Positions 6,044 through 8,703 of a stretch of 8,703 nt of DNA are shown here, piece by piece (the first letter of the stretch is position 1; each line of letters begins with the position of its first letter). A model generated the notes under the pieces. That model did no database searches. It had not been told where the DNA came from and saw nothing but the letters and a program-made list of their open reading frames with translations. The translations under genes were made by a program, and so were the position numbers. This DNA comes from Deltaproteobacteria bacterium (lineage in GTDB: Bacteria; Desulfobacterota; Syntrophia; Syntrophales; UBA2210). The DNA lies in contig JAFGPZ010000192.1 of NCBI GenBank assembly GCA_016935935.1, positions 1-8,703 of the forward strand. The letters are read 5' to 3'.

Positions 6044-7300
6044 ATGGAAATCAAATTAAAATACGGACGGATAGAGAAAGAACTTTCTATTCCCGAGAAA
6101 GCTGTAGTTTCAGTTCTCAATCCGTCGCCGGTTCCTGTCATAGAAAACCTGGGTGAGGCATTCGAAAAGGCGATGGATTTACCCATTGGTGGGGGTTCTC
6201 TGGAAACGATGAAAACTCCCAGGAGTGTGGCAATTGCAGTTTCCGATGAATCGAGGCCCACTCCGACAAAGCTTCTTTTGCCGCTTCTCCTGAAAAGACT
6301 CTACAATACATACCCGGAACTGACACCCGAACAGGTAGTAATTGTCATCGGAAGCGGTCTTCACCCTCCTCTGGATGATGCAGGGATAAGGCGTGTTGTC
6401 CCTGAGTCAATCGCTCCGCGATGCAGAGTAGTTGCGCACGATGCCTTGCATTCACCCATGACGGACTACGGCCTCACCAGTCGAGGGACACCGGTGATAA
6501 TAAATAAGGAACTTGCCGATGCGGACCTCAAATTGGTTATAGGCAATATTGACCCTCATCAATTTGTTGGATTTACCGGTGGCTCAAAGGGCATTGCCAT
6601 TGGGTGCGGCTCTAAAAGGACAATTGAGGCAAATCATGCTCTCATGTCTGATAAAAATTCCTATGTAGCCAACATCGACGGTAATGCAGTAAGGCTGGAT
6701 ATAGATGAAGCCGGTGATATGATAGGTATACCATTTGTTATAAATGTGGTTCTCGATGCGTCTAACCGTATAGTGAAACTGATTGCCGGAGAGCCCAAGA
6801 CTGTGTACAGGGAAGGTGCCAAAACATGCGCTTACCTTTATGGTGTTGCCATAGATGAGAAGTACGATATCGTTGTGGCATCGTGCGGGGGTTATCCGAA
6901 AGATCTTAATATTTATCAGGCTCAGAAGGGTTTTGCCCATGCTGCGCTTGCTGCAAAGCCGGATGGGAAAATTCTCGTGTTGGCGCAATGCCCTCAGGGC
7001 GTGGGGGATGACGTCTATTTCGATTATGTAAAAAGGATGCAAACTCCCGAGGACGTGCTGGATGATTTTAAGGAAAATGGTTTCAGAATGGGGGCTCATA
7101 AGGCCTTTCTCTTGAGCAGAACACTGGTGGCATTTGATGTGGCGATAGCATCGGACATGGATCAGAAGGTTCTGCGGGAATGCCATTTAAAAAAATGTGA
7201 ACCCCAGGCGATGATTGAAATGTGGATTTCAGAATTTACGGGTAGTCCAAGGGTTGCCGTAGTGCCCAAGGTGAGTTCGGCTTACTTTTATGATAAATAA
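6044..7300 (+). CDS. LarA-family nickel-pincer-dependent racemase/epimerase homologue
   Basis: LarA enzymes racemise or epimerise 2-hydroxy acids in the cytoplasm using a nickel-pincer nucleotide (NPN) cofactor made by LarB, LarE and LarC. The 418 residues cover the whole family length. Key residues line up, from memory of Lactiplantibacillus plantarum LarA (D72, R75, H108, H174, K184, H200, Q295, K298), with Asp68 and Arg71 in SDESRPTP, His107 in GSGLHPPL, His172 in DPHQFVGFTGGSKG, Lys182 (the cofactor-tethering Lys), His198 in EANHALM, and Gln292 and Lys295 in YQAQKGF. The active site thus looks intact. The usual H-R-P after the first catalytic His is H-P-P here, hinting at a subfamily distinct from lactate racemase. 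The substrate is unknown; malate, phenyllactate and other 2-hydroxy acids are used by known homologues. No larB, larC or larE lies in the window. The ATG at 6044 has only a weak, distant AGAGG (about 15 nt upstream). It is divergent from dusB. Confidence 0.9.
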   Translation: MEIKLKYGRIEKELSIPEKAVVSVLNPSPVPVIENLGEAFEKAMDLPIGGGSLETMKTPRSVAIAVSDESRPTPTKLLLPLLLKRLYNTYPELTPEQVVIVIGSGLHPPLDDAGIRRVVPESIAPRCRVVAHDALHSPMTDYGLTSRGTPVIINKELADADLKLVIGNIDPHQFVGFTGGSKGIAIGCGSKRTIEANHALMSDKNSYVANIDGNAVRLDIDEAGDMIGIPFVINVVLDASNRIVKLIAGEPKTVYREGAKTCAYLYGVAIDEKYDIVVASCGGYPKDLNIYQAQKGFAHAALAAKPDGKILVLAQCPQGVGDDVYFDYVKRMQTPEDVLDDFKENGFRMGAHKAFLLSRTLVAFDVAIASDMDQKVLRECHLKKCEPQAMIEMWISEFTGSPRVAVVPKVSSAYFYDK

Positions 7301-7525
7301 TTACTTGAATTTATCTGCGTTATTTGTTATTCGCTCATCCGTCAGTTTCTTGTTTTTTGCTATCTCTGCGGATAATTTCAGTGAAACTGTCGTAAAGAAA
7401 ATGGTTTGCCTATTGCAATAGGCTGCTTATATGGTTTATATTTAGCACCATTCGCAATGGCGGATAGAATGTACACTTTAATCCCGAAGGCGAGGAAAGT
7501 GAAAATCAAAAAGAGGAGAATGTGA
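7301..7525. other. Intergenic region with several inverted repeats
   Basis: This 225-nt gap between the LarA-type and HprK-like genes has no supported gene and no T-run terminator. It holds a perfect 16-bp palindrome (7408-7423), a CCATT-CGC-AATGG hairpin (7448-7460), and two stems that would cross: TTATCTGC (7311-7318) with GCGGATAA (7368-7375, one G-U pair), and CAGTTTC (7343-7349) with GAAACTG (7383-7389). It probably contains the promoter and leader of the downstream gene. Confidence 0.5.
7408..7423. repeat. Perfect 16-bp palindrome, possible operator
   Basis: GCCTATTGCAATAGGC is its own reverse complement with no spacer, typical of a binding site for a dimeric regulator. It lies about 100 nt upstream of the HprK-like start. 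As it is not followed by T residues, a terminator role is unlikely. No regulator gene is present in the window to pair with it. Confidence 0.5.
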
Positions 7526-8515
7526 ATGAGAATTAAGCTTCATAAAAGGGCAGTTAAGTTGCTGGATGCCAGAATAGGAATTGTGTCTAACAATGAAGAG
7601 CTTATCAATGATAAGAGATATTTCGAATCCCCCATGGTCGAGTCACAATTGACCAATATCCATAAACTGGAAGATATTCCCTATGAAAATATCGATGCCG
7701 AATTTGTAGTTATCGATGATCATCAGACAGAACCAACAGTTTCCATCGGAGAGAGAACCTGCTTCTGCACCGGTGATTTTTCAAGGATGGAGAAAGAGTG
7801 TCAGGATATCAGATATAGCGTCTTCGGGAATCTGGGTCTGTTTTTCCGCTATTCACTTGCCGTATTGGAAAGATACCACGGAATATACAGCTTCCATGCG
7901 AGTTCCATGTATATTCCCAGCAGCAATACAGTGTTGCTCGTTGTGGGCGGCGCCGGTGCTGGGAAAACTGTTTATCTGCTAAAAGGCGTCATTGGAGGAT
8001 GGAAATTCTTGAGTACCGAGATGACCCACCTGAGAATGGTGAAAGATGGCTATGAACTGTACAAGGGCGCCCTCTTTGATAATGTCCGTGTTGGTAGTCT
8101 GGTGTATGACTTTCCCGAGGCCATAGATAAACTGGGAGTTACTATTCCCAAGGTTGATAACATATGGGGCAGTAAAATAGTGATAGACCTGCATCACCTG
8201 GAGGCAGACGATGTCTACACTAACCCCACTGTTCAGATCATCAATGTTCGTATTGAGTCTGACAGGCAGAAAGCCGATGTATCAGTTATGAAGGAAAAGG
8301 ACAAGATTGTCTGGCATCTCTACAAGAATGCCAGCGAAAAGCTGGCGCCGCCGTGGCTAATGTATGAAAAGGTGCCTGTCGGAAGTTGCGATGATGATAA
8401 TCTTGCCAGGACTCGCTTAAAGACAATGCAGAAGTTTGTTGATGTCGGTGATCTTCGCCCAGTAAAATCGATCTTCTCCGGCATTAAGGATTGTCTTGAA
8501 GGAGTAGAGGTATAG
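7526..8515 (+). CDS. Uncharacterised HPr kinase/PEP-carboxykinase-fold P-loop protein
   Basis: The 329-residue protein has no signal peptide or membrane segment. Residues 1-115 match no family I recognise. From about 118 it resembles the catalytic core of HPr kinase/phosphorylase: His124 in YSFHASSMYIP sits before a beta strand and a Walker A motif VVGGAGAGKT (GGAGAGKT at 141-148). Then comes GGWKFLSTEMTHLR (157-170), where HprK has a V-A-D-D acidic pair, and later GALFDNVRVG. Here the Asp pair is replaced by Ser-Thr-Glu (163-165), and no HprK-type K3 loop is obvious. It is therefore probably an ATP-binding kinase-like protein with an unknown substrate, not a true HprK; no HPr or PTS gene lies nearby. 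The start is well supported: GAGGAG (7513-7518) ends 7 nt before the ATG. A strong terminator follows the stop. Nucleotide binding is moderately sure; catalysis is inference. Confidence 0.7.
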   Translation: MRIKLHKRAVKLLDARIGIVSNNEELINDKRYFESPMVESQLTNIHKLEDIPYENIDAEFVVIDDHQTEPTVSIGERTCFCTGDFSRMEKECQDIRYSVFGNLGLFFRYSLAVLERYHGIYSFHASSMYIPSSNTVLLVVGGAGAGKTVYLLKGVIGGWKFLSTEMTHLRMVKDGYELYKGALFDNVRVGSLVYDFPEAIDKLGVTIPKVDNIWGSKIVIDLHHLEADDVYTNPTVQIINVRIESDRQKADVSVMKEKDKIVWHLYKNASEKLAPPWLMYEKVPVGSCDDDNLARTRLKTMQKFVDVGDLRPVKSIFSGIKDCLEGVEV

Positions 8516-8524
8516 ATTGAGTTA

Positions 8525-8568
8525 GCGCCCCTGTTCTCATAATTGGGGTCAGGGGGCGTATTTTTTTT
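8525..8568 (+). terminator. Intrinsic terminator after the HprK-like gene
   Basis: GCGCCCCTG (8525-8533) pairs with CAGGGGGCG (8550-8558), with one bulged G, around a 16-nt loop. An eight-T tract (8561-8568) follows after TA. This is a strong plus-strand terminator 10 nt after the stop codon. It separates the gene from the next plus-strand gene, which begins 66 nt further on. Confidence 0.88.
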
Positions 8569-8634
8569 ACATCAACCATAGAGGCTTCAGGGGTTTATAT
8601 TTTCTGGAGTCAAAACATTTTAGGAGGATAGAAG

Positions 8635-8703
8635 ATGAGTGTAAAGGCATTTGACGGAGTATTTGAGATGCCCGTGGCTGGGAGGTCACAGAAGCCGAGA
8701 GAG
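8635..8703 (+). CDS. Start of a gene cut by the window edge, possibly phosphosulfolactate synthase-like
   Basis: Only 23 codons are visible, from an ATG at 8635 behind a perfect AGGAGG (8622-8627, 7 nt spacing). The gene start is therefore well supported although the 3' end lies outside the window. The fragment includes AFDGVFEMPVAGRSQKPRE. From memory, bacterial homologues of ComA, the (2R)-phospho-3-sulfolactate synthase that joins sulfite and PEP, often begin with a Phe-rich segment, then P-x(2-5)-R-x-x-KPR followed by GLTMVIDKG. The match is to the N terminus only and does not reach the diagnostic DKG motif, so the product name is a guess. The preceding terminator indicates its own promoter or controlled read-through; none is convincing in 8569-8634. 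Confidence 0.6.
   Translation, partial: MSVKAFDGVFEMPVAGRSQKPRE

Noticed and set aside
6584..7186. Minus-strand open frame of 200 codons inside the LarA-type gene
   Set aside because: Antisense shadow of a conserved coding region, with His/Cys/Ile-rich composition typical of non-coding frames.
7513..7522. ATG at 7520 as an alternative start near the HprK-like gene
   Set aside because: It is immediately followed by TGA and is out of frame, and the Shine-Dalgarno spacing would be about 1 nt; the ATG at 7526 fits properly.

Overview
The window looks like chromosomal DNA of an anaerobic bacterium, probably in the old Deltaproteobacteria (Desulfobacterota, Syntrophales-like). This is inferred from a pyruvate phosphate dikinase, a LarA-type nickel racemase homologue, a class A RNase P RNA and a CCA-encoding tRNA. 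It is not proven by any single marker. No mobile element, CRISPR array or prophage gene is visible.

Left part (1-3426): an AT-rich leader precedes a full-length pyruvate, phosphate dikinase gene on the plus strand, best started at a GTG (239) behind a strong Shine-Dalgarno sequence. It converges on the RNase P RNA gene (minus strand), and a perfect 13-bp hairpin lies between the two.

Middle part (3427-5861, all minus strand): this is an RNA-centred block. Reading leftward it contains a DusB-type tRNA-dihydrouridine synthase, a CAT-anticodon tRNA only 38 nt downstream, and a strong intrinsic terminator. Then follow a coiled-coil C4 zinc-ribbon protein (COG1579/DUF164 type, TTG start), an RNase HI whose start overlaps the zinc-ribbon stop, and finally rnpB. 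tRNA modification, tRNA 5' processing and RNA/DNA hybrid removal are thus encoded together.

Right part (5862-8703, plus strand): a LarA-family protein (lactate racemase superfamily) is transcribed divergently from dusB. After a 225-nt gap with a 16-bp perfect palindrome comes an uncharacterised P-loop protein resembling the HPr kinase/PEP-carboxykinase fold, then a clear intrinsic terminator. The last gene is cut by the window edge; its first 23 codons resemble the N terminus of bacterial phosphosulfolactate synthase (ComA) homologues, a tentative call.

The left and middle genes are mostly conserved housekeeping. The least explained part is the right third: an orphan LarA homologue, a stand-alone HprK-like ATPase with an altered acidic motif, and a possible PEP-using ComA-like enzyme. 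A link to three-carbon 2-hydroxy acid or sulfonate metabolism is a hypothesis only.
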